From Thamnaconus septentrionalis (lineage: Eukaryota > Chordata > Actinopteri > Tetraodontiformes > Monacanthidae): a DNA stretch of 64,000 nt. The position numbers were made by a program, and so were the translations under genes. Every line of letters starts with the position of its first letter. The stretch's first letter is position 1. The notes under the pieces were generated by a model, which was not told the origin of the DNA, made no database searches, and was given only the letters and a program-made list of their open reading frames with translations. Location of the stretch: positions 16,189,501 through 16,253,500 of the forward strand of contig CM020517.1 of assembly GCA_009823395.1 (NCBI GenBank), in the 5' to 3' direction. Below are positions 50,525 to 62,200 of the stretch, in pieces.

Positions 50525-51294
50525 TAGTGCGTGAATGGAGTTTTTCTTGTACGTTAGGTGGCATGCCATGGCTTTTTAGACCCGTGAGTCATTGTGAGCT
50601 CCGTCTGCCAGCACCGTGTTGGTGAGTTCAGAGAATACATGCAGCCGCCGCCGATCATCAGCGTCATTGACCTTCATTCACCCAATGACAAACGCCAACG
50701 CTGTTCGTTGTGAGCTTTGATCTCTCATGCAACTGTTAGTCATCAAGTCTGAAATGGATCTCAGAGTTACAAGTGTAAGATTGTAGAGTTATGTAGAAAT
50801 AAACTATAATGAGTCTGAAAGCGACAAATAAGCCAACTATAAACAGTAGTTAAAATGAATTACAGTTAGCAGTTATCAATAGGTGAATACACTGTACTTT
50901 AAAATGATGCATCAGAAATTTCCTGAAACTGAGGTCTCTAAAGATATGGCAATGCCACGCTGAAGTGGAATCATGCATAACTTGGAGTTTTCCCAGAGTG
51001 CTTTTCTTTTTTTTTTCTTTTTTTTAACTCCCAAAATCATTTGAGTTGGCCACCAACTCCTTCTGTTTTCTCTTTCTATGTATGAATGTTCACTTTTCCA
51101 ATTATTATTGCATCGGTATTTCAGACGTACTGAACAAAATAAATGAAGGACTCATGCGAAGGCAAAGATGTTATCTCTGCCTGTGGCTGGCTGGGTGGGG
51201 TAATTACGAAGCAGCCCGCAGAAATCAGGAAGTGTGCTGACTTCAGCGTCGTTCAGCGACGGCAGTGTCTGACCCGCTGCTCCAGAGCACCGCG

Positions 51295-53821
51295 ATGGCT
51301 CGCCTTCTGTGGATTCAAACAATTTGTGAGTATTTACCGTAGTCCTAGAACCCATGCGATCCGTTTTTTCTCTGTCTTTTGAACGATACGGTCGTGGTTT
51401 CACTTTGCTGCATACGCAAGAAACGTTTTTAGTCAGCCATTTGACAACAAAGCAACAAACGCCAAGCCGAAAAAACCTCGCTGCATGTGTTCGATGTTGC
51501 TTCTCGAACTTCCCTATGCGTCCGTCCGTCCACCCCAGCTTGTCATCCGATTCAAGCGCTGCACTCCAAACGGCCATTCACGCTGTCTTTACTGGAGTGG
51601 CGGTGCTTTCCATTTCGTTCACTTGTTCCTTGTGGTGTTTCTCTCTTTGTCTCCAGACGGTTGCCTGATTGTCACCACTGCTGTTCCCCCTCCCCCGGAC
51701 CTCGCCTGTAATGTCAGTCACAGTGATGGCCAGACGACATTTTCCATCCAAGACAGGCCTGAATTTACAGATACTGGCTGCGAATATTCCTGGTGCAACA
51801 ACTCTGTAAGTTCATTTTCTGCCGAGTCACATATTCCTTTTTTCTTCTTCTCAGCTTCCTGACAGATTTTTCGCTTGAATGTTTTGTTGAAGCTGTGGTA
51901 GCAGATGCGATGACATCAGTGATAATCTAATCCTCCTCCCTCTGCGTGTTGATTTCAGGGCAATGTCATCGCAAATCAGCACGGGGGTATTCCAGGGCTC
52001 GTCCTCAGTCATAACGTCAGGTCCCTCGTCACCTCAGGGTGCCAAGATATGGCCCATTATGAAGGAAGATGTGGGCCAAATGTACGGTTATTTTTAACAG
52101 TGACAAACCTTGCACTCAAGAACAATTTATAAAAAATTTATTCCTTATTAAATGCCAGTGCCATCTTTGACATATATGATAAATTGACATTGATGTCCTT
52201 TATTTCCCCTAATGCAGTGGGAGAAGCTCATCGCTCAGTGTACATGTGAGTATCTCCCACATTTTAGACGGGAAAAAAAAACTGTTTAAGCTGCTGTTGG
52301 ATTTTGATCTTTGCTGGAAGTAAACTCTGGCATCTGATTTTCATTGAGGGGATTTTTTGCCTCTTGCGCGGTGCCAACGTTTGTGTCAGTGAAGACGATA
52401 AAGAGTTTCCTGTACGTGGACATGTAGCGTTAGAATTTTCATAGAAGAATAATATTCCCATTCCTATACACTGTTGTTGCAGTGTCTCCTTGTGGAGTGT
52501 ATGGCAATGTTTTTTTTTTTTTTTAATGTGGACAAAAACAAAGAAACAAAAAACAAACACCAGACTGCATAAACGCCGGGCCAGGTTATTCAGTACAAAC
52601 ATCAATACTGTAAAAATATACCTATATGTACTTGCAAAAAAGAAAATCATGCACATTCAAAAATATCATCACTAAGCCTGCTAACTCATGAAGAGCCATG
52701 CTACATTTTCAGTACATCATCAATCCTCATTGTTGTGCCTTTGTTATACTCCAGTGCTATGACTTGTTTGATCTCATCATCTTATTGATGATGAATTTTG
52801 ATAATGTGCTTATTTAAAAATGCTTCCTTTACAGTCACCTGTGCTCAGACACCTGTGAGGCCTGAAGGTAGGGACGAACCTCAGTTCACACATTTCCATT
52901 ACAGTCATATTACATTATTAATGTATCACCATCCAGTCTACCTTGTTTTCAAACAACCTTTGACAGAGAAACCTGATTCATCGCGAGATGACTGTAATTG
53001 TAAAGCAACGTAATACTGAGCGGCATATTTATTAAAAAAAAAAAATCCCTTTTCAATCGGGTCAACAGTCCCTGACTAATACTAATACTGGCTTGTTTGC
53101 ACAATGTTTCACAACCCTTTTTTAAATTACCGTATCAGTTATAAGAGTCAGCTTACATATAAACGAAAGTTAAACCGGAGTTGTTAAAGAACATACACCA
53201 TCCTTTGGTCGTAGATACAATTTTGAATAAAATTATCTTTTTGTTATAGTTTAGTTTAAACAAGGCTGGAGTATGGAAAAAACCTCAATTCATACATTTC
53301 ATTAGAGGTATTATCGATAAAGGTTGTTTTTGTTTGAAAATAAAATACTCTTTTCATGGATTTTGTGATACACAGTCTGATATAATATTGCATCATTCAA
53401 TTTACTTCCTGTTTCTCATTTAATTCTTGACTTTGCTGAGGTGTGTTGAATTTTCTTATCTATTTATTTATTTATTTTTACAAATCACAGCGAGATTAAG
53501 GACCGCTGACAATCGAATTACCATTAGAGTTTTATTCTTGCAAGAAGGAGCAACTGATGCAGAATATGTAATCAATTTTCCAGAGAAGCCCAGACAGGCA
53601 GTGCCCATCTGGGCTTAATCATTTACTTGTAATGGAATTATTATTATTTAATTTATCTATTACTTTTTGTTTAAATAAGCATTGTGTTTCATAGGTTAAA
53701 ACTGTCAAAACATTGTTGTCCACCAACAGAGACACCAGGACAAGAGAATGTTGCAGTTGTTATTACCATCCATTATTCTTTGGTGCTTTGGTGTTTCTTG
53801 GTGCTGCATTTGAGCTTTTAA
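51295..53821 (+). CDS. Orphan family member C, tailless (possibly GPI-anchored, secreted or decaying)
   Basis: Exons 51295-51325, 51657-51805, 51959-52081, 52218-52245 and 52835-52867 match members A and B in size and phase. The sixth exon starts at 53730 and stops at TAA 53819-53821. About 155 aa. Signal MARLLWIQTIYGC; ectodomain CNVSHSDGQTTF, CEYSWCNNS, VIANQ, SGCQDM, GRCGPN, WEKLIAQC; sequons NVS and NNS. There is one extra cysteine (SWC). The last exon reads ETPGQENVAVVITIHYSLVL and a few more hydrophobic residues, then stops, so the basic anchor and tail of A and B are missing. A donor (GTGAGT) and a tail-exon remnant ('cagtcaatgatgaaagg', near 53947) survive downstream, showing the tail was once coded. 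A hydrophobic C-terminus without tail could be a GPI signal; it could equally be a decaying gene. Confidence 0.65.
53491..53618 (+). other. Possible alternative terminal exon of gene C
   Basis: After acceptor-like CAAATCACAG there is an open stretch in the phase left by exon 5 (ARLRTADNRITIRVLFLQEG and on), ending at TAA 53616-53618. If used it would give a soluble, hydrophobic-tail-free product. The upstream pyrimidine tract is TTTA-repeat derived, so support is weak. Confidence 0.2.
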
Positions 53822-54570
53822 GCCCTGGAATGTGAGTATCATCCGCCTGCCACACGACCTACCTCCCTACCTCCCTGCATCCCAACCCCCCCACCTACCT
53901 ACCTACTTACATACTAATCCTCTTCTGTCTTGGGTTTTACTTTCAGCAGTCAATGATGAAAGGTGCTGAGAGAAGAATGCTATGGAAGCAAAGAACAATC
54001 ACCAGGTTGTTCTTCTACTGACATTCACTTCAAACAGAGTAGCACTCACATTTACATATATATATACTCACACATTCGATCATGCCTTCAATGTATTTTC
54101 TTTTACCACTTATTCAAACCCACAGAGCAACATTACAGCTTCAGGGGTAAATGAGTTTATTTTTTTCTTTTGCTTGTGCCTGCTTTGCCTCAATTTTACT
54201 GCCAGTTAGATGGCACAGATTAACTAAGTGTTCAATTGAATCACTTCGGAGACTGTGGAAGTCAACACGCCCTTTTGCTGCGGCAGAGACTGCCCTTTAG
54301 GGACCATGTCCAAACAGACACACAGTAGCCTCCTCAGGTCTGGTCAATATCCATGTACTGTATTAATATTACCTTCAGTCAAAGCTGTGGAAGCTCGAAG
54401 ACTTTGTGATGCAGCCCCTTCAGTCGCTGAGAGCATTTCTGCAACTGCCCTAAAAGTCACCTTAAGGGTCCAGCGTGTAAAATTTGGCTTGATTTATGAT
54501 TTTCAAATTGGTAAAAGCTTAACATACTGCCCATAAATATAATAATTTATATAATAATTAATAAACGTGT
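53822..54570 (+). other. Relic tail exon and 3' UTR homologous region of gene C
   Basis: Bases 53947-53975 resemble the last coding exon of gene A, and 54120-54480 are homologous to the gene A 3' UTR (42720-43060). An inverted fragment of the dispersed repeat seen at 28335 follows at about 54466-54600. Candidate AATAAA at 54560-54565. Confidence 0.6.
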
Positions 54571-54624
54571 GTACACGCAGTACAATAAAAGTAATTTGGG
54601 GTTCCTACTATTAGAATGGCTCTC

Positions 54625-54655
<31 letters not shown>

Positions 54656-55859
54656 ATGAAAGCCTTAATAGCTAACTAATGATAAAATGTTTTATATAGT
54701 CTACATTATATATGTATATATTAAATATACACTAATAATATATGATTTACAATAACATAGACAAAGTCATATCTAAAATAAACATACTCTTCTCCAGAGC
54801 AAAAAGTAAAAGTAATCACTGATTACACAGATTTATATCTTATATATTTAGAAATGTCTAAGTGTCGTGTAAAAACAGGAACAGGAAGAAGGAAAAGAAA
54901 GTTGTGGTTTGACGCTATATGGTCTACATGTTTCTTGCTTTTTTTTTTTTTTTTTACTGCAGAGAGAGCAAATAAACTGTTACAGTGTCATTTCTATTTA
55001 GAATAAACAGACCAATTGAAATTGATTAAAAGATTTAACACTGCAGTCAAATGGCGAAGAACCACAATAACCACTGATGTTAACAGCACTTAAATGAACA
55101 AAGAGATAAACATCTTTTGAGTCATGACCAAGGGTGCACATGGCGTGATCTAACTTGAACCAAAGAGAGGAAGGCCGACAGGAAGTGACAAAAGTGATAG
55201 ACACATTTTTTTTTTCATGCTCTCTGTTGTGTATTTGTATGACTGTCTTTGCTTTGCATGACCCTCTTACCTTTTGTCTATGTTCTTTTTCTTTATTCCA
55301 AATTAAATTCACCACTGTGTGTTGCCAATTCACTGAATACAATCATTCCTCGGTTCTTGTCAAACCAAATGAACTAACTGAACTATATGAGTGGGTGACT
55401 GTAAACATCTATGTAACACTGTGACTTCTAAAAGCCACATTGCTAGACCACAGGGTTAATCAAGCATTCCTCCGACATGCGTCATCACTTGAATACTCTC
55501 GCTATGGCTGGGGTTACTTCTGGTCATTCAGTTGAGATAATCGTCATAGCTCAAAGGCAAAACAAACAAAGCCATTTATGACAACGTTTGTCTTGTAACA
55601 TAACCATGCAGAAATACACGTTTGAATGATGAGGAAAATATTCACACACACACACACACACACAAAATAATAATATTAATCTCCAAATATAAATGAGATT
55701 AATATGGGATGTGGGAGATCAGTGTGCCCATGACATTAATGTGGAAAACTTGCACCTCTGTAAATTCCCAAATGTTCTGCTTTTCCATTTTGAACTCATA
55801 ATACAATAGAGACAATAAAACGTTAGTTTTAGTTAAATATTTAATTTGAAATTTCGCCA
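54571..55859. other. Intergenic sequence between gene C and s100pbp
   Basis: AT-rich, with an (AT)n run at 54624-54649 and a (CA)n run near 55643-55663. No coding exon seen. Confidence 0.6.
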
Positions 55860-55989
55860 ATGGAGGTAAACGTAATGGTGAGAGCGCTAAATTGGCGTCA
55901 CGCCCCCCTGAATTTAACTTCCGTTTGCCAGCCAGCGCTTCCCCCCAACAACGGCAAGCATCTCCGACGTCGGCCATTTTCTAATAACG
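55860..55989 (+). promoter_or_regulatory. s100pbp: Promoter and non-coding first exon of s100pbp
   Basis: A CpG-rich segment with a YY1-type GGCCATTTTC near 55973 and a good donor ACG|GTGAGT at 55990. A frame opening at ATG 55860 runs into exon 2 and stops at once, so it is not the main frame. In the s100pbp frame two TAA codons precede the junction, so exon 1 is most likely untranslated. Confidence 0.5.
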
Positions 55990-56767
55990 GTGAGTTTGCG
56001 TTCTCGCTGCGCGTGACTGATGGTTTTGCCGTTGCGTGTGTGTCAGAAGACACTCGGGAGTTGTAAAACGAACGAGTTATAGTTAGCACAGTGCGCAAGC
56101 TTCAACCGAAGCGGCGTCGCTGCTAGCTTAACGTCTGCGCCAGCTTTTGGTGAGTCTCGGGGAGACTAAGTTCGAAGTTTAGCTGAAGTGTCGGTGCTGC
56201 TATCAGGCCAACCGCTGCGTCAAATCCACGATAGCCGCTGACCGCGAATGGCAGCAGTTGGTGACAAATGGAACGTGAGCGAAATGAGTGAACCTCACAC
56301 TGACAAGCACGAGTGGGCCAGCTGCATTTGGGCTTAGCAACTTTCACAGCACGTACCAGTGACAGACGGATGTCACTGGGAAGGCCAGCAAATCCAAGGT
56401 TGATTCCAACCACAACTCACCCCTCAGTCTTATTGTAGTTTCCTGTTTCACGTTGCTTCAATTCAATGCATAGCTGGTCGCAACAGGTTTAGGAAAAATA
56501 ACGAGACCAAAGAATGATCTTTTTAAAATGTTTATTGGCCATGCTGTAATATGCAGGGTAACCAAATACACTCGGCTCTTAGAAGTGATCTCATTTATTG
56601 TTGCTTAAGACATTTTTTTTTGTCTGTAATCACAATAATCACACAAAGGAAATACATACATGTGCTTTTCCATTATTTAATTTTTTTGAATTTAACCAAT
56701 GACCTTCATTTATTATTCTTACAGTGGGTTGGGAGACGGCAACTGTTTGGGAATTAAGTTCGTATCG

Positions 56768-58810
56768 ATGATGTTCAAGCACAAGAGACAAAAACACCTG
56801 ACACCGCTCTCCAAGTATGCCCGAAAGGTTTGCGATGACCTTGTGACCCACATTAGCGCTTGTCGTTTTTTAAAACCTTCAAATAATTTCAAGAACGACA
56901 TGACGAAGACGAAAGCGATTGACGGCGGTCAAAATGCCGCCTCGTCAAAAAAGCCCTCGTGTCCGCAGACCCTCTCCCCAGACGTGGGATGTTTTGTAGA
57001 CAGCCCCTCGCCGAGGAAGGACACTGTCGCATGTGAAGGAAGACCGTACGATGGCAGTCTGCTTGATGACATTGGTTCTCCTCACAGTTCCAAGTGCTGC
57101 GAGGCCCGAAGTATCGCTCCGTCGTTTGATTTGGATATTGACGACATGCTGAACCTCAGTCCATGTGGCGACGGTTGCAAAAGAGTGCCTGACTGCGCAA
57201 AGAGGTGCCAGCCCGACGTCAGCGGCCCCTCTCCCGCTCTTCCTCTCGAGCGGAGTCAAAGAAACGGCGGGCGGAGCTCGGCCACAGCGGTGAATGCAAA
57301 AGGAATCTGCCTGAATGAGAGAACGACCGAAGAAGATGGAGGTTATTGCTCATATCGCGCAGAAGACCAGACGGAGTCCAAGGATCTCTCTGTAGCGGCT
57401 CACCAGCAGCCTGCTCAGGCTTCCGGTAGCCAGTTACACCTCGACGTTGTCAAGGAAAAAAACCCGCCAGACAGTTTTCAGATTCAAGGGCCTTCATCCA
57501 GACAGCACTCGTCTTTTCTTGTCAGCGATTTAGAAATCATGTCGGGTGGGCCGCGCTCGGAGCTGGCGAGATCTCCCCGCAAGGTTTTAGAGAGTCCTGT
57601 CGAGGAATTATGGACCGTCGGTCTCCCGATGCTCCAGTCGTCCTTGTGTCACAGCCCCAGTGTGAATTTAATTGAAAACGCTAGTCAGGGTAAATGTGTG
57701 TCCCAAGGTGTGATGGAGTTGCATAAGGAAGGTGGAGAAGAATCTGGCACAGAGTCACCTCTGCAAATGAAAGTAAGTGAATCACAAGAAGACGACTGGC
57801 TGTGTGCTTTTTGTAGCGCATGCTCACACACAACTTGTGTGATTTATTGATTGTATTTATTATCCTGAAGGTGAAGTCTGTAGTGGTCACTATTGGCCAG
57901 CAGGCGTGCAGAGGTGAAAGAGCTGTAAGCCAACCTTCTAGCAAAAGGTAATGTAAAGACCTGTTTTTACCACTAGGGGGAGTGATCCACCAACGTAGGC
58001 GACGTTTATTTATTTATTTATCCCGCTTCCTGTTTCTGCCTCTGATGGAATGTGTGCACCTGCAACCTGTCAGCACCGCTGTGCAGTTATTGTCCCTGAC
58101 TCTCTCTCTGTTCTTTATGTGATTGAATCTGGCTCGGTTTGCCTGCTTTAGAGGGTCTGTGTCTTTTCCAGGAGGGTGGTGTTTCACAGGGATAGTTTGG
58201 ACGCCTACCTCTCCTCAGTCACCCAGCACATAAAGGCGCCCGAGGCAAATGGAGGTACAGTATGGCCCCACATGTGGCGCCCTCTCAAGTGCTCAGATTT
58301 TCCTTCTGTTTGTAATGGCTGTTAATTGGCGCAGAAATGCACACAAGTTGGCAAAAGCGTTGAAATTGGACGCTCGTATGGATCTTTGTATGTTGCCTAA
58401 ACTTCCTGTCGAGGTCATTGATTTGAATGTCATATAATCATTATAGCTGGCTTTGAAATGAAATCACCAGTCAGGTTGTGTCTGTACGTGTAGGTGTAAT
58501 GGTGGAACTGTCCAACCTGATGTCCCGGGTGGCCGACCAGGCATCAGGCTCCAGTCCCCTGCAGTGGCAGCACCCCTCAGACCTGACTTGCAGGTACGCC
58601 GTCCCCGTCCTCCACACACAAATCACCAGCGCACATCAACCAGCGTAAAAACGTGTGGCCGCGTGCTGTCTGCTTGCCGTTAGGAATTATCAAAGACGGT
58701 TCGGGAACTTGACGCCGTCGTTGTCTCTCCGTGAGTGGCGTGCTAAAAACAGCACGGCAGGGAAGCGATTTGCGGAGCTCCCGACCTTCAACAGAAGTGC
58801 CAATGATTAA
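56768..58810 (+). CDS. s100pbp: S100P-binding protein homologue, five coding exons
   Basis: A nuclear protein that in mammals binds the calcium-binding protein S100P; its wider function is poorly known. Coding parts: 56768-57772 (exon begins 56725), 57871-57947, 58172-58254, 58494-58593, 58684-58810; 463 aa (human about 408). The diagnostic part is the C-terminus: LDAYLSSVTQHIKAPEANGG, VELSNLMSRVADQ, QWQHPSDLTCRNYQRRFG, SLREWRAKN and a final FAELPTFNRSAND, matching the human segment YLRSVIAHIEDPEDTNQG...KWQHPSDLTTRNYARR as I remember it. The long first coding exon is poorly conserved and serine-rich, with an acidic DLDIDDMLNLS stretch. The start is the first in-frame ATG after two upstream in-frame stops; a second ATG follows directly. 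The downstream neighbour on the opposite strand fits human S100PBP-FNDC5. Confidence 0.88.
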
Positions 58811-59200
58811 TCTGCTTCTTGCTGTGCTTTTATGTTCACGGTTCGCCCAAATTGCTGGATGTGAGGAAAAGCTCGCTTGCATTGTCTTTTTCCTTTTAAT
58901 GCTTGCAAAATAGTTCATTTTGGATGTTTCAAAAATGGTCAGCAACCTGCACTGTAATTTGTCTCTGTTTGTGGTGTTTGTTTGTGTGTGTTTGTATTTG
59001 GACTGACTTCTTGTTGCAGCACCTTATTGCTCAGTTTGTGAGTTGCAGAATTTTTTTTGTGTTTTTTCCCCCTGTCCTGTAAATACTGTATGATTTCGAG
59101 ACAACTCGGTTGCTTTTGTTGAAAAGTTGTTTGTGTTCGTTGCTGAAAGCGACGGTGCTATTGAATAAGTGCTCATAATAATAAAAAAAATTTGCTCAAC
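58811..59200 (+). other. s100pbp: s100pbp 3' UTR
   Basis: From stop TAA at 58808-58810 to the AATAAA-containing run at 59180-59185. Confidence 0.65.
59180..59185 (+). terminator. Candidate polyadenylation signal of s100pbp
   Basis: AATAAA within an A-rich run about 370 bp after the stop codon. Confidence 0.55.
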
Positions 59201-62200
59201 TTGATTCATACTTGCCTTTGTCTGGTTTTTTTTCCGAGAACAGAATATTTATGACCGCTTCATTCCGAGTCCAGTGGCCAGTTTCTGAGTGCTGTGCGCA
59301 GGTATGCGGCCCGAACACAAGAACCTTCCCAGCATGTGTCTGGTTTGATGAATAATGGAGGCTCCTAAAGTAATCCTGCCTGCACACACAGCCGCTCAGC
59401 CCCTCCTTGTGCAGCCATGCAGAAGGCAGAGGTGTGCGGGTGTCGGTGAAAGCCTCGTGACGCGTCGGGCAGCCTGCAGGGCACGTGCTCGGCTCGGCTC
59501 GGCTCGGCTCGGCGGACGCGGCATCTCCACAACCCTTCCAATTCTTTTGCCCTTCACGTTCCTCCGTGGCGGAAGAGAGCGTCGGTCCTCGCCGTGTTTC
59601 CCCCCCAGCACAGTGTCGTCTCGTGCTGATGTCTGCAGGGATGATGCGAGACATTTGCAGGCATGTGCTCTTTGAGATGCATTGGTTTGTAGCGTGCTGG
59701 CAAAAACAAAAAAATTTGAGTGGATTTCATAAATAAATATTCCGAATAACCTCGGAGGTTCTGTCCTTATCAAAAAATTGTGAGTTGAAGACTTCGAGTG
59801 GTGCAAGAATAAACTTAAAATGTGTGTGCGTATATCTTAAACATTTTATCTTGCAATATGGACACAAAACAGATTACTGTTCTGTTCTCGTTTTCTTGTT
59901 CAGCACATTGTTTCAGAAATGGAGACGGGAACTTTTTTTTTATTTTGGAAAACAATATTTTTTTTATTGGTAAGCATACACAAGTAAGCATACACCATAA
60001 CTTTTGGAGTTGAAGTCGTGGAACCTTGTGCATAATAGTTAAACCATGCTAGCCCTCTTTAAGCAATGACCGCTGCACGCTTGAGACGACCAACAAAAAC
60101 ATGGAGGCTTGAGTGACATTTTTCTTAACCATGCTGCTTTGTTGATCACATTCCTATATTCCAAGAATACACAATGAAGAATGACTTGAGTTTCACATCA
60201 TAGTTCCAGACGGGTATAAAATACTTGGAATGCAAGTTTTTAATTATTGAATGAAGTCTGCTTTTCTCCTCCTTTTCACCAAAACAGGGTCTTTAGATTT
60301 GCTTCTTCCTCCAGCTGTACAGTAGCACGGAAAACACGAGGCCTCACTGTAAAAACTGCAGTGTATTTTTGCTCTTTGCTGTTGCTACCATGCATAAAAG
60401 GAATGTTTATGCGGATATGCAAAGCTGTTGCCATTGGTCAAATGTAATGAATAAAAAAAAAAAAGGCCTTCAAGGTACGACAATGACCGATTAACAGCAT
60501 TTCACCACCACAAAACAAACAAAACATGAATTTGAATTTAACCCCGCCCACACCCGCCCCGATGTTCCTCACCGTTAACTAAACTGAGATTCCTCCGTGT
60601 AACGTAGATCATCTGAAGAGCTTCCGTGCATCACTGGAACTTTAAAGAAGTCTGTTTGCTCACTGTTTCAGGAACAATGTTCTCAGAGTTCGTGTGAATG
60701 ACTTTCACACCATCTGGGATTAATTAGACTACCAACCGCCAGTAGCTGCTGAGCACACTGGCTTTGTTGTTTACAAAGTGCAACAGGACGACCACAGGCA
60801 TCCTTTTACCGAGCGTTGAAGGAGTCGCTAGTAAAACACTGGATCAACATTTGACTTTAATTTGTCCATAATAGCAAAAGGTGAAAGATGATAGACAAAA
60901 GGTTTGAGTATTTAAAAAATCTTGTCTTGTGTCCATTTGGTCATCCTGTATTCTGTGGTTCAGTTTTTAATGTCTTTACGGTAAGGAAACACTTGAATTA
61001 GTCGAATACTCCTTCAATTACAGTCGCACATAAATAAAGAACAACTGAATACAGCAACCTTAAAAAAATCCTGCTTTGGCCAAATGGAGCAGCTGACCTG
61101 AACAATGTCGTAATCCTAAAATGGCGAATAGAATATTTTCCACCCAGACGACTTCCCTCAGAACAAACACTGGCTACATCTGGATGCTATTCATTATTGA
61201 ATAGCATCACCAAATTTGTAATATTGAATGTGCACATAGACGACAAAGAAGGCGGCACTTCGGACACCTTGTGAGACACAAGCTTGGAATCAAAATCTGT
61301 AGAGTTAAAATGTTTCTGGTGTACGTATGGAGAAATCAAAAGACCAATCTGTGCCAAAAACAGATTCAACCTTTAGCATTAAGTCTGTCGATCGCTTTGT
61401 GGAGCAGCAGAAAATTGTCCTTAATGCTTTTGCTGTTTTTCGTGCTTGAATGTGCTCGCTGGAGGGCACAAGACTTGGAGGAGGAGTGAGGTAGGGATTG
61501 GCCGTGCCTGCTGTCACGTCGGCTCGCATTTAGTAACTCGGCTCAGCTGAAATCTTTGCATCCTCTCCTTTCCTCCGTGCAGGGAGAACATTTGCCCTAC
61601 TGGACAATAAATGAGAAAGCAGTGATGTTCACCGAGTCGGAATGATTTCTATGCCTTCCGCGTTGGAATGGCTCCCAAGCTTAATGTTAGGCTGACTAAA
61701 ATATCCCTCTTGTAGTTCCTGCCCCTCCCGTCACAGAAACACCTTCTCTTCTTTCACATGAAAGGGCACAGAACCTAACAGAAATACACAGTAGCGTAGC
61801 AGTGCATATGATAAAATGCAGTGTTTCGACATAATAACCTGCCTTAATACAACAGTATTCTGTACATTTTCCACATTCAGTGTTCCCCCTGCCCCCTGTC
61901 TTCGTATTTCATAAAACTGAAGTGACTTCACCAAACAAATATATTTACACATTAAACGCCACCGGCTCGCTTTGCTTGTCGTGTTTCCTATAAGTATGCA
62001 CGCACATTTAAAGATTAAATGAGAGCTAATGATTCAAAAGAGACACAGGGCCTTGCCTCCCATCAGCGGAAACAAGTTATATTTAATTTTAAGGCAGCAC
62101 ATCTGAGTTTAAGTCAGCCCTAACATACACTGTTTTGCTGAAATTAAAGTTTACTTGCAGTATGCGGTGCACAGTACCGCATGTTCTTCCCTTTTCATTG

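Larger units (their letters stand above)
49091..51294. other. Intergenic sequence between genes B and C
   Basis: Mostly unassigned. Contains an unexplained open stretch at 49764-50144, followed by AATAAA near 50210, and a (GT)n run at 50484-50521. The 250 bp before gene C carry an ETS-like CAGGAAGTG near 51227. No recognised gene. Confidence 0.5.

Noticed and set aside
55860..56066. ATG at 55860 as the s100pbp start
   Set aside because: The frame meets a stop shortly after splicing into exon 2; in the true frame the first ATG is at 56768.
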